A stretch of DNA of 52,810 nucleotides, from positions 1-52,810 of the forward strand of contig NZ_AKJG01000013.1 in the NCBI RefSeq assembly GCF_000282455.1. The letters run 5' to 3'. Under the pieces are notes generated by a model. It saw only the letters and a program-made list of their open reading frames with translations. It was not told where the DNA came from and searched no databases. The DNA comes from Pseudomonas sp. GM74 (GTDB taxonomy: Bacteria > Pseudomonadota > Gammaproteobacteria > Pseudomonadales > Pseudomonadaceae). Shown here piece after piece: positions 33,562 through 42,081 of the stretch (the first letter of the stretch is position 1; the number at the start of each line of letters is the position of its first letter). The translations under genes were made by a program, and so were the position numbers.

Positions 33562-34130
33562 GGTGCTTTCCCTGGCGTTCGTGTTTCGGGCTCCCGAAGG
33601 CTCGCCTTGCAGGCTTCGAGGGCGCGCATCATATGTTTTTCCACGGCGCTTTGGGACAAGCCCATGGCCTTGGCGATCTCGGCGTACTTACGGCCATGAA
33701 TGCGATTGAGCAAAAAGATCTGCCGCGTGCGCTCCGGTAACGCGCGCAACGCAGCTTCGACATGGCGCAAATCGTTGCCCGCCTCCAGCGCGGCTTGTGG
33801 TCCGCTGCCATGGCTGTCCGCAGGCTCCACCATCAAGCCTTCGCTAGCCCGGACTCGTGTGCCTTCACTGCGCAAATGGTCGATGGCGATGTTGCCGGCG
33901 CAGCGCAGCAAGTAGGTGCTGAGTTCCTCGACCTGCACCAGCGGCCGCCGCCAGAAACGCAGGAACAAGTCCTGAACCAGGTCAGCCGCCGTCGCCCGGC
34001 AACCGACGCGACGATTCACCAACGCCTCCATTTGCGAGCGCTGGGAGAGAAACACCTGGAGAAAATGCGCACGGTCGCCGCGCTGCTGATCGAGCTCGAT
34101 ATCGTGGGGGTCGGGGGGCAGAGTGATCAT
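33558..34130 (-). CDS. ECF sigma factor, FecI type
   Basis: This 190-residue ECF sigma factor has region 2 (about 22-90, with LVQDLFLRFW) and region 4 (about 120-180, with a HTH ending in KAMGLSQSAVEKHM). It presumably directs transcription of the downstream TonB receptor gene when the cognate siderophore is bound. There is no clear Shine-Dalgarno before the ATG at 34130, which suggests low basal translation. A Fur-like box lies 70 nt upstream. Confidence 0.93.
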   Translation of the reverse strand: MITLPPDPHDIELDQQRGDRAHFLQVFLSQRSQMEALVNRRVGCRATAADLVQDLFLRFWRRPLVQVEELSTYLLRCAGNIAIDHLRSEGTRVRASEGLMVEPADSHGSGPQAALEAGNDLRHVEAALRALPERTRQIFLLNRIHGRKYAEIAKAMGLSQSAVEKHMMRALEACKASLREPETRTPGKAP

Positions 34131-34198
34131 CGTTCATGTTTCGATCTGAAAACCGGGGAGGCCACGACAGCATCAGGGGGCCGGCAAGGTCGCAATAT

Positions 34199-34217
34199 TA
34201 ATGATAAATATTCTCAT
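34199..34217 (-). promoter_or_regulatory. Fur box upstream of the ECF sigma gene
   Basis: On the minus strand ATGAGAATATTTATCATTA closely resembles the Fur consensus (GATAATGATAATCATTATC). Its position upstream of the sigma/FecR/receptor genes is what iron regulation predicts. Confidence 0.7.
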
Positions 34218-34328
34218 ATGCAAAAAGATCGGAGGCAGCCCTCTATTACACCCGTTGGTTGCACCGCAAACCTGGCTGCTCCCAGAGCCAGCCAATGGCC
34301 ATGGAATCCAAAAGCCACCGAAAACAAA

Positions 34329-34358
34329 ACGGGCCTGCAATGCAGGCCCGTTTTCATG
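34329..34358. terminator. Bidirectional intrinsic terminator
   Basis: ACGGGCCTGCA pairs with TGCAGGCCCGT at 34329-34351, flanked by A- and T-runs. It ends transcription of the HPF-like gene on the minus strand (stop at 34383). Confidence 0.85.
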
Positions 34359-34382
34359 GGAAGGTAAAAAGTGAATCAGGTA

Positions 34383-34790
34383 TCAGCCGTTAAGCGCTGC
34401 CTGTTCGTTCTCAAGAAACTCTTCTTCCAGCAGATGGTCGGCATGGGCGGCACTCTCGATGGGCACCACATTGGCTCGTTTTCCGCGTAATTTGCCGAAC
34501 ATATGCTCCAGCGCATGTTCAAGTTTGGTGGCCGCTCCGTCGATCGCCTGCTCCATGGTGGAGGCTTTATGGGTGACGGAAACCGGTTGATGGCCTTTTG
34601 GCCGCGCCTCCAGCTGGCAGCGCATGTCGTGGGGACCCGGCTTGTCGCCGTTCTCGTCCCGCAGGTGAACCTCGACTCGTGTCAGGTCCTCTTCGTAGCG
34701 TTCGAGCGTGCTCTCAATGGTCGTACGTACCCACTCCTCCAGTCGTTTACTGCCTTGAATATGGTTATCGCTATTGACTTGGATTTGCAT
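34383..34790 (-). CDS. HPF/RaiA-family ribosome-associated protein
   Basis: This 135-residue protein has the sigma-54-modulation/HPF fold layout: an N-terminal beta strand MQIQVNSDNHIQGS, a helix VRTTIESTLERYEEDL, strands TRVEVHLRDE and CQLEARPKG, and an amphipathic helix TMEQAIDGAATKLEHAL. The family binds the 30S subunit during stress or stationary phase. The C-terminal tail is acidic. It is likely a stress-related paralogue rather than the hpf gene of the rpoN operon, as no rpoN/ptsN neighbours are here. Confidence 0.82.
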   Translation of the reverse strand: MQIQVNSDNHIQGSKRLEEWVRTTIESTLERYEEDLTRVEVHLRDENGDKPGPHDMRCQLEARPKGHQPVSVTHKASTMEQAIDGAATKLEHALEHMFGKLRGKRANVVPIESAAHADHLLEEEFLENEQAALNG

Positions 34791-35004
34791 AGTTCATCCC
34801 TTATTTCAGCTAGCTCGCGAGAGGCCGGTCAGCTAAGCCCTTGGGCGTCATCACCGTGACCTCTTGGTTACACAATCGGTCTGTACGCTGAACAATTCAA
34901 CCCCTGAAAAAAGATAAATATTCATACGCAAAAAAAGCCGGACAAGGAGCAAAAGCGCTGTTAATGTCGGGAGTTGGGTCGCCCTGCTCCTACGTAACAA
35001 TTAC

Positions 35005-35952
35005 TCACATTTGCCGCTCCCCCAACGGGTGCAGGCTGCGAAAAGCACCCGCCTCCTCCACCAACCAATCGTGCACCGCGCGCACACCCGGATGGCTCAA
35101 CGCCCCCGGTGCGTAAAGCAGCATGTAGCGCTTGTGATTGGGCACCGCCAGGCCAAACGGCACGATCAAGGCACCACGCTCCAACTCATCATTGAGCAAG
35201 GTTCGTCGCGCAATCGCTACGCCCATGCCAGCGATGGCCGCTTCGATGGTCAGGTGATTGCGGTTGAACGTATGCCCGCGTCGCACATCCGCCCCTTCGA
35301 AGCCGATGGCATTGAGGTAAAACTCCCATTCCGCGTACTCATAGCTGCCGCGCCAGGCGGTGATGTCGTGCAGCAAGGGAAAGTGCATCAGGTCTGCCGG
35401 ACCGTGCAGCGGCGGACGACCACGCAACAGGCTCGGCGCGCACACCGGAAAAATCTGTTCATCCAGCAAGGCTGTGGATAACAGGCCTGGGTAGCTGCCG
35501 TCGTTCAGGTCGATCGCCAGGTCGAAGTCGCCTTCATGCAGCGGCACGCTGCTGTCCTCGGCCACCAGGCGCAACTGGATGTCGGGAAATCGCTGCTGCA
35601 AACGCGGCAGGCGCGGCGTCAGCCATTTGCTCAGGAACGACGGAATCGAACGCACCCGCAGAATCCCGCTGATCATGCCTGCATCCAGTCGCCGCAATTC
35701 CGCGTCGATGCTGCCAAAGGCCTCGTTGACGGTAATGGCCAGGCGCTGGCCCTCTGCACTCAGCTCCACCCCGCGGGCCCGGCGATGAAACAGGCGAAAG
35801 CCCAGGCGTTCTTCCAGCTGGCGAATCTGTTGGCTCACCGCTCCCGGTGTGATGTGCAGCTCTTCGGCGCATCGGGTGAACGACAGGTGCCGCGCGGCAC
35901 AGGCAAACACGTTCAGCCAGACATACGTCTGGGCGTGTAATTGACGGCTCAT
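35005..35952 (-). CDS. LysR-family regulator, GcvA-like
   Basis: This 315-residue LysR-type regulator has an N-terminal HTH (about 18-75, SFTRCAEELHITPGAVSQQI) and a C-terminal effector domain. The wording is close to GcvA-type regulators. It is divergent from the L-serine dehydratase gene, 135 nt apart, with TTTAG/CTAAA-type elements between; regulation of sdaA by serine or glycine status is likely (inference). Confidence 0.92.
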   Translation of the reverse strand: MSRQLHAQTYVWLNVFACAARHLSFTRCAEELHITPGAVSQQIRQLEERLGFRLFHRRARGVELSAEGQRLAITVNEAFGSIDAELRRLDAGMISGILRVRSIPSFLSKWLTPRLPRLQQRFPDIQLRLVAEDSSVPLHEGDFDLAIDLNDGSYPGLLSTALLDEQIFPVCAPSLLRGRPPLHGPADLMHFPLLHDITAWRGSYEYAEWEFYLNAIGFEGADVRRGHTFNRNHLTIEAAIAGMGVAIARRTLLNDELERGALIVPFGLAVPNHKRYMLLYAPGALSHPGVRAVHDWLVEEAGAFRSLHPLGERQM

Positions 35953-35954
35953 CG

Positions 35955-35980
35955 TTTAGTACCGCTAAAGGATGTCTTAG
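35955..35980. promoter_or_regulatory. Candidate LysR (GcvA-type) operator
   Basis: TTTAG (35955-35959) and CTAAA (35965-35969) form a perfect inverted repeat with 5-nt spacer, and CTAAAGGATGTCTTAG (35965-35980) is a second, overlapping symmetric element. GcvA-type regulators use CTAAT-like half-sites. The position just upstream of the lysR start fits autoregulation. Confidence 0.5.
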
Positions 35981-36087
35981 GAATTTTCGTTGGTCACACA
36001 GGATCGTGACAGGCAGTATCGCCCAAATTGCGCTTGTCCTACAGAAATGGCAGCGATTTCCCTTCCATTGCATGTACAGGCTTTAGC

Positions 36088-37464
36088 ATGGCTATCAGTG
36101 TTTTCGATCTCTTCAAAGTCGGCATCGGCCCGTCCAGTTCCCATACCGTCGGTCCGATGCGCGCTGCCGCAACCTTTGCCCAAGCGCTGGTAGATCAGGG
36201 TTTTCTGGCTGAGGTGCGACGTGTGGAGATCCGCCTCTTCGGTTCTCTGTCAGCGACCGGCGTCGGCCACGCAACGGACCGCGCCTGCGTCATGGGCTTG
36301 ATGGGCGAATGGCCTGATCGTATCGATCCCACTACCATCGACAGTCGCATTCACACCCTGCGGGAAACCGGTAAATTGTGTCTGGCAGGTGCCGTGGAAA
36401 TTGCCTTCGACTGGCAACGCGACCTCCTGCTGCTAGACGAAAGTCTGCCCTACCACCCCAACGCCATGTCCCTGACAGCTTTTAGCGAAACCGGTGAACT
36501 GTTCGAGCAGACCTACTACTCGGTGGGCGGCGGTTTCATCATCGAAGCGGCCGAAGCCGAATCCGGGATCGCACCGACCGGCGATGTGGTGCTGCCTTAC
36601 GACTTTTCCAGTGCCGCCGAACTGCTCAGGCTCTGCAACCAGCACGGGCTGCGGGTGAGTGAACTGATGATGGCCAATGAACGGGCATGGCGCAGTGACG
36701 CAGATATTCGCCAGGGTCTGTTGCATATCTGGTCGGTGATGCGCGAATGCGTCGAACAGGGCTTGCGCCACGAAGGCATTCTGCCTGGCGGTCTGAATGT
36801 CCCGCGCCGAGCGGCGAAACTGCATCGCAGCCTGCAGGAAATCGGCAAGCCGAATGTCATCACGTCCACGTTGTCAGCGATGGAATGGGTCAACCTGTAC
36901 GCCCTTGCCGTGAACGAAGAAAACGCGGCCGGCGGGCGCATGGTCACGGCACCGACCAACGGCGCGGCGGGGATCATTCCGGCGGTACTGCACTACTACA
37001 TGAAATTCAATGCCGACGCGTCTGACGACGATGTGGTCGCGTTCTTCATGGGCGCAGCTGCCGTCGGCATCCTGTGCAAGAAAAACGCTTCGATCTCCGG
37101 GGCCGAAGTCGGCTGCCAGGGCGAAGTCGGCTCCGCCTGCGCTATGGCCGCCGCGGGCCTGGCAGAGGTGCTTGGTGCCACCCCGGAGCAATTGGAAAAC
37201 GCCGCTGAAATCGGCCTGGAACACAACCTCGGCCTTACCTGCGACCCGGTTGGCGGATTGGTGCAAGTACCGTGTATCGAGCGCAACGCGATTGCCGCGG
37301 TGAAGGCCATCAACGCCACGCAAATGGCCCTGCGCGGCGACGGCAAACACTTCATTTCCCTGGACCGGGTGATCCGCACCATGCGCGACACCGGGGCCGA
37401 CATGCACGACAAGTACAAAGAGACGTCGCGGGGCGGCCTGGCGGTGAACTGGGTGGAATGCTGA
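36088..37464 (+). CDS. sdaA: L-serine ammonia-lyase (iron-sulfur L-serine dehydratase)
   Basis: This 458-residue enzyme deaminates L-serine to pyruvate with a [4Fe-4S] cluster. The N-terminal [13 protein letters not shown] motif and the cluster cysteines in CQGEVGSAC and TCDPVGG...VPCIERN are present. The ATG at 36088 gives the conserved [20 protein letters not shown] start. It is of the single-chain type like E. coli SdaA/SdaB/TdcG; which orthologue is not settled. Divergent from a GcvA-like LysR gene. Confidence 0.95.
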   Translation: MAISVFDLFKVGIGPSSSHTVGPMRAAATFAQALVDQGFLAEVRRVEIRLFGSLSATGVGHATDRACVMGLMGEWPDRIDPTTIDSRIHTLRETGKLCLAGAVEIAFDWQRDLLLLDESLPYHPNAMSLTAFSETGELFEQTYYSVGGGFIIEAAEAESGIAPTGDVVLPYDFSSAAELLRLCNQHGLRVSELMMANERAWRSDADIRQGLLHIWSVMRECVEQGLRHEGILPGGLNVPRRAAKLHRSLQEIGKPNVITSTLSAMEWVNLYALAVNEENAAGGRMVTAPTNGAAGIIPAVLHYYMKFNADASDDDVVAFFMGAAAVGILCKKNASISGAEVGCQGEVGSACAMAAAGLAEVLGATPEQLENAAEIGLEHNLGLTCDPVGGLVQVPCIERNAIAAVKAINATQMALRGDGKHFISLDRVIRTMRDTGADMHDKYKETSRGGLAVNWVEC

Positions 37465-37518
37465 TCGCTTTGGAGGCACGTCGAGGCTTAGTGCCCTGAA
37501 ACGTGCAGAAAACGCGGC

Positions 37519-37622
37519 CCCTGTAGGAGCGAGCTTGCTCGCGAAAAACCAAAAGGCACCGTGGGGTGTCTGGGTTTACGCGTTATCGTTGACGACCATC
37601 GCGAGCAAGCTCGCTCCTACAG
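37519..37622. repeat. REPIN, GTAGGAGC variant
   Basis: Inverted arms at 37519-37546 and 37597-37622 use the CTGTAGGAGCGAGCTTGCTC form (GTAGGAGC rather than GTGGGAGC). It lies downstream of sdaA. Confidence 0.8.
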
Positions 37623-37636
37623 AACCAGTTTTTTGT

Positions 37637-37652
37637 CCGACAATTTTGTCGG
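37637..37652. promoter_or_regulatory. Perfect short palindrome upstream of the DUF3509 gene
   Basis: CCGACAA (37637-37643) and TTGTCGG (37646-37652) form a perfect 7-bp inverted repeat with a 2-nt centre. It may be an operator for the DUF3509 gene 120 nt downstream. The rest of the 309-nt gap holds the REPIN and no gene. Confidence 0.35.
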
Positions 37653-37773
37653 CATGCCCCTTGCTACATCCTGCCTGGAACAATGATGGCGAGATGGCCG
37701 GTGGTCTGACATAGCGAACCAACCCGATCACGGCCGGTCAACAACTGCACGTTCAATCAGGCGGTGACGCATC

Positions 37774-38088
37774 ATGGACAACCCTTTCCAGCTCATTACC
37801 GATGCCTTTGCAGCGGATTACCAGATCAACCTGAGCATTCAGGGCCTGGACGGCAGCATCATGCTGACCCTGTCCAACAGTGGGCGCGTGGTGGCCAAGC
37901 GCATGATCAGCGCCGAACAACGCAATGACCCCGAGCGCCTGAAACGACTGGTGCAAAGCATTCAATTCGGCATTGCCATCGAGCAGGGCCACAGCGCCGT
38001 GACCATCCTCGAATCCATGACCGATGACGGCACCCGCAGCCTGCCGCCACCGGCCAATGGCCGCCCCCGACCCGCCATGGGGCTTTAA
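37774..38088 (+). CDS. DUF3509-family protein
   Basis: This 104-residue soluble protein resembles the DUF3509 family, found largely in Pseudomonas. Function unknown. A conserved-looking core (residues about 5-75, with SNSGRVVAKRMISAEQ) is followed by a Pro/Arg-rich tail. Its 3' end overlaps the convergent psiE gene by 4 nt. Confidence 0.8.
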   Translation: MDNPFQLITDAFAADYQINLSIQGLDGSIMLTLSNSGRVVAKRMISAEQRNDPERLKRLVQSIQFGIAIEQGHSAVTILESMTDDGTRSLPPPANGRPRPAMGL

Positions 38089-38585
38089 AGCTCGCCCTTT
38101 TCTACTTCCGGATGTTCACTGGAGCCCGCACCTGTTTTGCGGTGTGGGTTCTCGATCTTCACCGAAGGAAATTGCGACGAAGCGTAACGCACCACCAGGA
38201 TCGCAAACGCCAACAGCAGAATCCCGCCGCACAGGTAGATGATCCCCAGGTCCGGCGGGTTATGGTGCGAAACGTTGGAAATCAGCAGCCGCGTCAACGC
38301 GGTGATTGCCACATAGATCAGGAAGCGCACGGGCATGTGGTTGGTCTTGAAGTAAATCCCGACCATCGCCCCCAGTTCCAGGTAGATGAACAGCAGCAAG
38401 ATGTCATCGATCTTGATGTGCCCTTCTTCGATCATCCCGAGAAATTCCATCACCGCCGCCCACGCGGTCACCGCACCAATGGCGAACAGCGCCAGGTAGT
38501 GAAAGGTTTCGACGAACAGATTGCCCAGGGACTCGGCCAGTTCATGCACGTTCTGCCGCAGTTTTTCGGCCCAGTTGATTTTCAC
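38085..38585 (-). CDS. psiE: Phosphate-starvation-inducible PsiE-family membrane protein
   Basis: This 166-residue inner-membrane protein has about four hydrophobic segments and the PsiE-family sequence (YLELGAMVGIYFKTNHMPVRFLIYVAITALTR). E. coli PsiE is induced on phosphate starvation; its role is not known. The C-terminal tail (about 135-166) is hydrophilic. Tail-to-tail overlap of 4 nt with DUF3509. Confidence 0.88.
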   Translation of the reverse strand: MKINWAEKLRQNVHELAESLGNLFVETFHYLALFAIGAVTAWAAVMEFLGMIEEGHIKIDDILLLFIYLELGAMVGIYFKTNHMPVRFLIYVAITALTRLLISNVSHHNPPDLGIIYLCGGILLLAFAILVVRYASSQFPSVKIENPHRKTGAGSSEHPEVEKGEL

Positions 38586-38802
38586 GATGCTGCTTCCTTA
38601 GGTCGACTCGACCGGATGATGCGGGTTGGACGTGACGGTTTTCCTGCATGCAGAAAAAAGGCCAGCCCATGATGGCGAGCCGCTCTGGATTGCGCGCCGT
38701 GGCGTTTGGTCGCACCTGCGCAGCGCCTTGCCTGACAAATCCAGAATCCGGTCTACATTAAAAAGCCACTACCCAAGAGACAGGGTTTCGCCTATCCTTT
38801 AG

Positions 38803-38818
38803 CTGTATATAGATACAG
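38803..38818 (+). promoter_or_regulatory. LexA box of yebG
   Basis: CTGTATATAGATACAG is a perfect CTG-N10-CAG SOS box with AT-rich centre, 44 nt upstream of the yebG start codon, so the gene is probably repressed by LexA and induced by DNA damage. Confidence 0.9.
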
Positions 38819-38861
38819 TAGTCGAAATCGACAACCAATGTGAAGGCATGTGAGGTGGTGA

Positions 38862-39212
38862 ATGGCCGTCGAAGTGGTATACCGCAGCAGCCGAGATCTG
38901 GAGCGCTTGTTCATGGATAAAGCCGAAGCTGACCGTCATGACAAAATGCTCGAACTGGCTGAATTGCTGGCTGAAGTGTTGCAAAAAGCCGTTCCGTCCC
39001 TGACCGAGCAGCAAGTGGAAGAAGCCGGGATTTACATGGCGAAAAATCGCGACGTGTTCGCCAAGGCGTTCAAGAGCCAGCCGGACGCCCTGTCCGAACT
39101 GCTCAGCGCACCGGTTGAAGTCGCACAACCTGTTGCGGCGACCGAGGTCGTTGAGGCCGCTGAGCCGATCACCCCGGCCAAGCCTGCCAAAGCCCCCAAA
39201 GCCGCCAAGTAG
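38862..39212 (+). CDS. yebG: YebG-family SOS-inducible protein
   Basis: This 116-residue protein begins MAVEVVYRSSRD like E. coli YebG and carries the EADRHDKMLELAELL core of the family (about 22-36). The C-terminus is a Lys/Pro/Ala repeat tail (TPAKPAKAPKAAK). The LexA box upstream supports the identification. The molecular role of YebG is not established. GAGGTGGT precedes the ATG. Confidence 0.92.
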   Translation: MAVEVVYRSSRDLERLFMDKAEADRHDKMLELAELLAEVLQKAVPSLTEQQVEEAGIYMAKNRDVFAKAFKSQPDALSELLSAPVEVAQPVAATEVVEAAEPITPAKPAKAPKAAK

Positions 39213-39230
39213 GCAAAGCCCGAATTGAAC

Positions 39231-39262
39231 AGGCCCTGAGTCGAATGACCCAGGGCCTTTTT
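39231..39262 (+). terminator. Intrinsic terminator of yebG
   Basis: AGGCCCTG at 39231-39238 pairs with CAGGGCCT at 39251-39258, followed by a T-run. About 20 nt past the yebG stop. Confidence 0.88.
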
Positions 39263-39289
39263 CATGCCTGTGGATAACGCATGCCCAAT

Positions 39290-40309
39290 TCAGCGGTACA
39301 ACACTTTCTCCGCCAACTCGTCGGCCACCCGAGCCGGGGAGCGTTTTTCCGCCTGGGCATGGGCGAACACTTCGGTCAGGCGCGAGCTGATTTTCGACAG
39401 GTGCGCGGTGATGGTCGACAGTTCTTCACCACGGTGTTTGAGCGACACGTAAATCAGCCCACCGGCGTTGATCACATAATCTGGTGCGTACAGGATGCCG
39501 CGGCGTTCCAGTTGGTCGGCGACATCCAGATGTGTCAGCTGATTGTTCGCCGAACCGGCCACCGCCGAGCAGCGCAGTTGCGTCACGGTATGGCTGTTGA
39601 GTACACCGCCCAGCCCGCAGGGCGCGAGGATGTCGCAAGGAGTGCTGAGCAGCGCTTCGTTGGCAATCGGGTGGGCGCCGAGTTGCTCCATGGCCAGTTG
39701 CACCTTGCCGTGATCGATGTCGCTGACCAGCAGTTCGGCACCGGCGGCGTGCAACTGTTCTGCCAAGGCATAACCGACATTGCCCAGGCCCTGGATGGCC
39801 ACGCGCAGGCCTTCGAGGTTATCGCTGCCCAGTCGCGCCATCGCAGTGGCGCGAATGCCGGTGAACACGCCCATCGCCGCGTGTGGCGCGGGGTCGCCCG
39901 CCGAGGTGGTGCTGGTGACGTGCTGGGTCTGCTGGGCGATGCAATCCATGTCCGCCACTGAAGTACCGCTGTCGATGGCGGTGATGTAGCGACCCTCGAG
40001 CTGTTCGATGCAGCGTCCGAAGGCTTCGAACAGCGCTGCACGGTTTTCCACATGGGCCGGGCGCACGATCACCGCCACGCCGCCGCCCTGGGCCAGACCG
40101 GCCAGCGCTGCCTTGTAGCTCATGCCCTGGGCCAGGCGCACGGCATCCTCGACCGCCGATTCGTCGCTCGGGTAGGCAAGGTAACGACAACCACCCAGGG
40201 CAGGCCCCAGCCGGCTGTTATGAATGGCAATGACCGCCTTCAACCCGGTGACCGAGTCAACGCTCAGATGCAGCGATTCAAGGCGGGTGCTTTGCATGAG
40301 AGCGAACAT
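39290..40309 (-). CDS. Leucine/Glu/Phe/Val dehydrogenase-family protein with altered catalytic residue
   Basis: This 339-residue protein matches the amino-acid dehydrogenase family along its length: an N-terminal catalytic domain (1 to about 130) and an NAD-binding Rossmann domain with GLGNVGYALAEQL (about 175-187). Lys66 (MSYKAALAG) matches substrate-binding Lys68 of leucine dehydrogenase and Asp114 is kept, but the residue 12 further on, where the family has catalytic Lys (GGGKAVI), is Val78 (GGGVAVI; codon GTG on the minus strand). Unless compensated, oxidative deamination should be impaired. The ATG at 40309 follows GGAG. Confidence 0.88.
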   Translation of the reverse strand: MFALMQSTRLESLHLSVDSVTGLKAVIAIHNSRLGPALGGCRYLAYPSDESAVEDAVRLAQGMSYKAALAGLAQGGGVAVIVRPAHVENRAALFEAFGRCIEQLEGRYITAIDSGTSVADMDCIAQQTQHVTSTTSAGDPAPHAAMGVFTGIRATAMARLGSDNLEGLRVAIQGLGNVGYALAEQLHAAGAELLVSDIDHGKVQLAMEQLGAHPIANEALLSTPCDILAPCGLGGVLNSHTVTQLRCSAVAGSANNQLTHLDVADQLERRGILYAPDYVINAGGLIYVSLKHRGEELSTITAHLSKISSRLTEVFAHAQAEKRSPARVADELAEKVLYR

Positions 40310-40492
40310 CGTAAGGCTCCCGAATCACTTCTTGTAGTCGCCAGTATAGGCTTGCGCCCAAAAATTGCAGAAGCGCACCGGAATAAGCACGGCCCCAAAG
40401 CAGGCTTTCGGAAATAACCGGTGGTCGCCCTTGTGCAGCACTGGACGAAAGCCGGAGAGGGGGCTAAAACGAGGCATTGCCCGGAGATTTTG

Positions 40493-41296
40493 ATGACCCC
40501 GCGCCAATCGTTTTTCGCCTGCCTGCTACGTTCACCGCCCGCGCTGTTCGAGGCGGCTCTGTGGATTGCGGCCGAGCACGACAGCGAGGTGCAGCCGCAA
40601 GCGCTGTTGGCCGATTTCCAGGTGTTGCAACAACGGGTCAGTGGCGGCTTGCCGATGCTGCCGGTCAGCGAACTGGCCCAGCCACTGCTGCGGCGCATGA
40701 ATGACCTTGGCTTCGCCCAGGACGACTTCACACCCTTGCGCCCGCAAGTGGCACTGATTGACAAAGTACTGGAGCGCCGACGAGGGCAACCCTTGACGCT
40801 GGGGTTGATTGCGCTGGAGTTGGCCAGGGGCCTGGAGATTCCCATGGTCGGGGTCAACTTCCCCGGGCATTTCCTGCTGCGGGTTCCGGGCGCCGATCAT
40901 TTGCTCGATCCCTGCGGCGGCCGTCGCCTTTATCCGAACGATTGTCGAGAACTGCTGCACCGCCAGTACGGCCCGAACATGAAGCTCAGCGCCGAGCACC
41001 TGGTTACCGCCGAGCCAGTGCAGATGCTGCAACGGTTGTCGCGCAACCTGCGCCAGCTGTACCTGTCCCACGACGATGTCATCAATGCCTTGATCGACGC
41101 CGAGCGCGTCCTGGAACTGGGCAATGCCACTGCCGCCGATTATCTGGCCCGGGCCAGCCTGTACCAACGGCTGGACTGCCCGAATGCCGAGCGTTTTGAC
41201 CTCGAGCATGCGCTGCTGCTCAGTGACGACCCGATCCAGCGGATTCGCCTGACGGAACGGCTGGGGCATTTGCCGCCGAACGCCATCGTTCACTAA
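40493..41296 (+). CDS. SirB1-type transglutaminase-like/TPR protein
   Basis: This 267-residue protein has an N-terminal transglutaminase-like SirB1 domain (about 1-170, with LDPCGGRRLYPNDC) and a TPR-like C-terminal part (about 180-250). Relatives sit near prfA/hemK in many bacteria but the role is uncertain. The ATG at 40493 follows GGAG at 7 nt. A large inverted repeat lies directly after the stop. Confidence 0.82.
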   Translation: MTPRQSFFACLLRSPPALFEAALWIAAEHDSEVQPQALLADFQVLQQRVSGGLPMLPVSELAQPLLRRMNDLGFAQDDFTPLRPQVALIDKVLERRRGQPLTLGLIALELARGLEIPMVGVNFPGHFLLRVPGADHLLDPCGGRRLYPNDCRELLHRQYGPNMKLSAEHLVTAEPVQMLQRLSRNLRQLYLSHDDVINALIDAERVLELGNATAADYLARASLYQRLDCPNAERFDLEHALLLSDDPIQRIRLTERLGHLPPNAIVH

Positions 41297-41310
41297 TCAC
41301 AATAAACCTT

Positions 41311-41427
41311 GTGGGAGCGGTGGTGCGGCAGTCCGACTTGCTCGCGAAGAGGGCGTGTCAGCCAACAATAATGTGGCTGACACACCGCTTTCGCGAGCAA
41401 GTCGGACCGCCGCACCGCCGCTCCCAC
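41311..41427. repeat. Large nested inverted repeat (extended REP variant)
   Basis: A 38-nt arm at 41311-41348 is complementary to 41390-41427 with only two mismatches, both able to form G-U pairs on one RNA strand. In the loop GTGTCAGCCA (41355-41364) pairs perfectly with TGGCTGACAC (41374-41383). The arms contain the GTGGGAGC and TTGCTCGCGAA ends of a REP, with an inserted GGTGCGGC...GTCCGACT segment also present at 32460-32490. It separates convergent genes and probably ends both transcripts. Confidence 0.85.
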
Positions 41428-41433
41428 ATTGGG

Positions 41434-42069
41434 TTATGGTGTATCTGGCTGATTCGCCGGATGCGCCTTGATGAACGCCGGATGCGTCGCCGCCAATGCC
41501 GCCACTCGCCGGATGCGTGGATAAGCCTCAAGGGAAACATTGAAGCGCTCGGCCGCGTACAACTGCGGGATCAGGTAGACGTCCGCCAGCCCAGGCTCGG
41601 GGCCGAAGCAGTAACCGTCATCACCGATCAATTGCTCCACCGTGGCCAGCCCCTGGCCGATCCAGTGGCCGATCCACTCCACCACCTGCGGTTCGTCGTA
41701 GCCCGACTGGCGCAACCGATTGAGCACGCTGACGTTGTGCAGCGGGTGCACATCGCAGCCGATCACTGCCGCCACGCCGCGCTCGTGAGCGCGCGCAGCC
41801 AGGTCTTTGGACAGCAGCGGGACCTGTGGATAACGTTCCTCCAGGTACTCGATGATCGCGGGAGACTGGATCAGCAACTCGCCTTCATCGGTGCGCAAGG
41901 CCGGCACCCGGCCTTGCGGGTTGATACCCAGATAAGCCGGCTGCCGATGCTCGCCGCCCTGGGGTGCGATCAGGTTGACTGGCAAAGATTGATAATCCAG
42001 GCCCTTGAGTGCCAACGCGATACGCACCCGGTACGAAGATGTCGAACGGTAGTAGGTATAGAGATCCAT
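41434..42069 (-). CDS. maiA: Maleylacetoacetate isomerase
   Basis: This 211-residue zeta-class GST-fold enzyme isomerises maleylacetoacetate to fumarylacetoacetate with glutathione. The active-site segment YYRSTSSYRVRIAL (about 6-19) corresponds to the SSCSWRVR motif of the family, here with Tyr for Trp and Ser for Cys. It is the last gene of hmgA-fahA-maiA, 12 nt after fahA with a GAGGAG site. Confidence 0.95.
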   Translation of the reverse strand: MDLYTYYRSTSSYRVRIALALKGLDYQSLPVNLIAPQGGEHRQPAYLGINPQGRVPALRTDEGELLIQSPAIIEYLEERYPQVPLLSKDLAARAHERGVAAVIGCDVHPLHNVSVLNRLRQSGYDEPQVVEWIGHWIGQGLATVEQLIGDDGYCFGPEPGLADVYLIPQLYAAERFNVSLEAYPRIRRVAALAATHPAFIKAHPANQPDTP

Positions 42070-42081
42070 GCCCTGCTCCTC

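Noticed and set aside
11863..41427. Possible CRISPR array or transposon from repeated GTGGGAGC elements
   Set aside because: The repeats are scattered, palindromic and intergenic, with no cas genes, spacers or transposase, so they are REP/REPIN elements.
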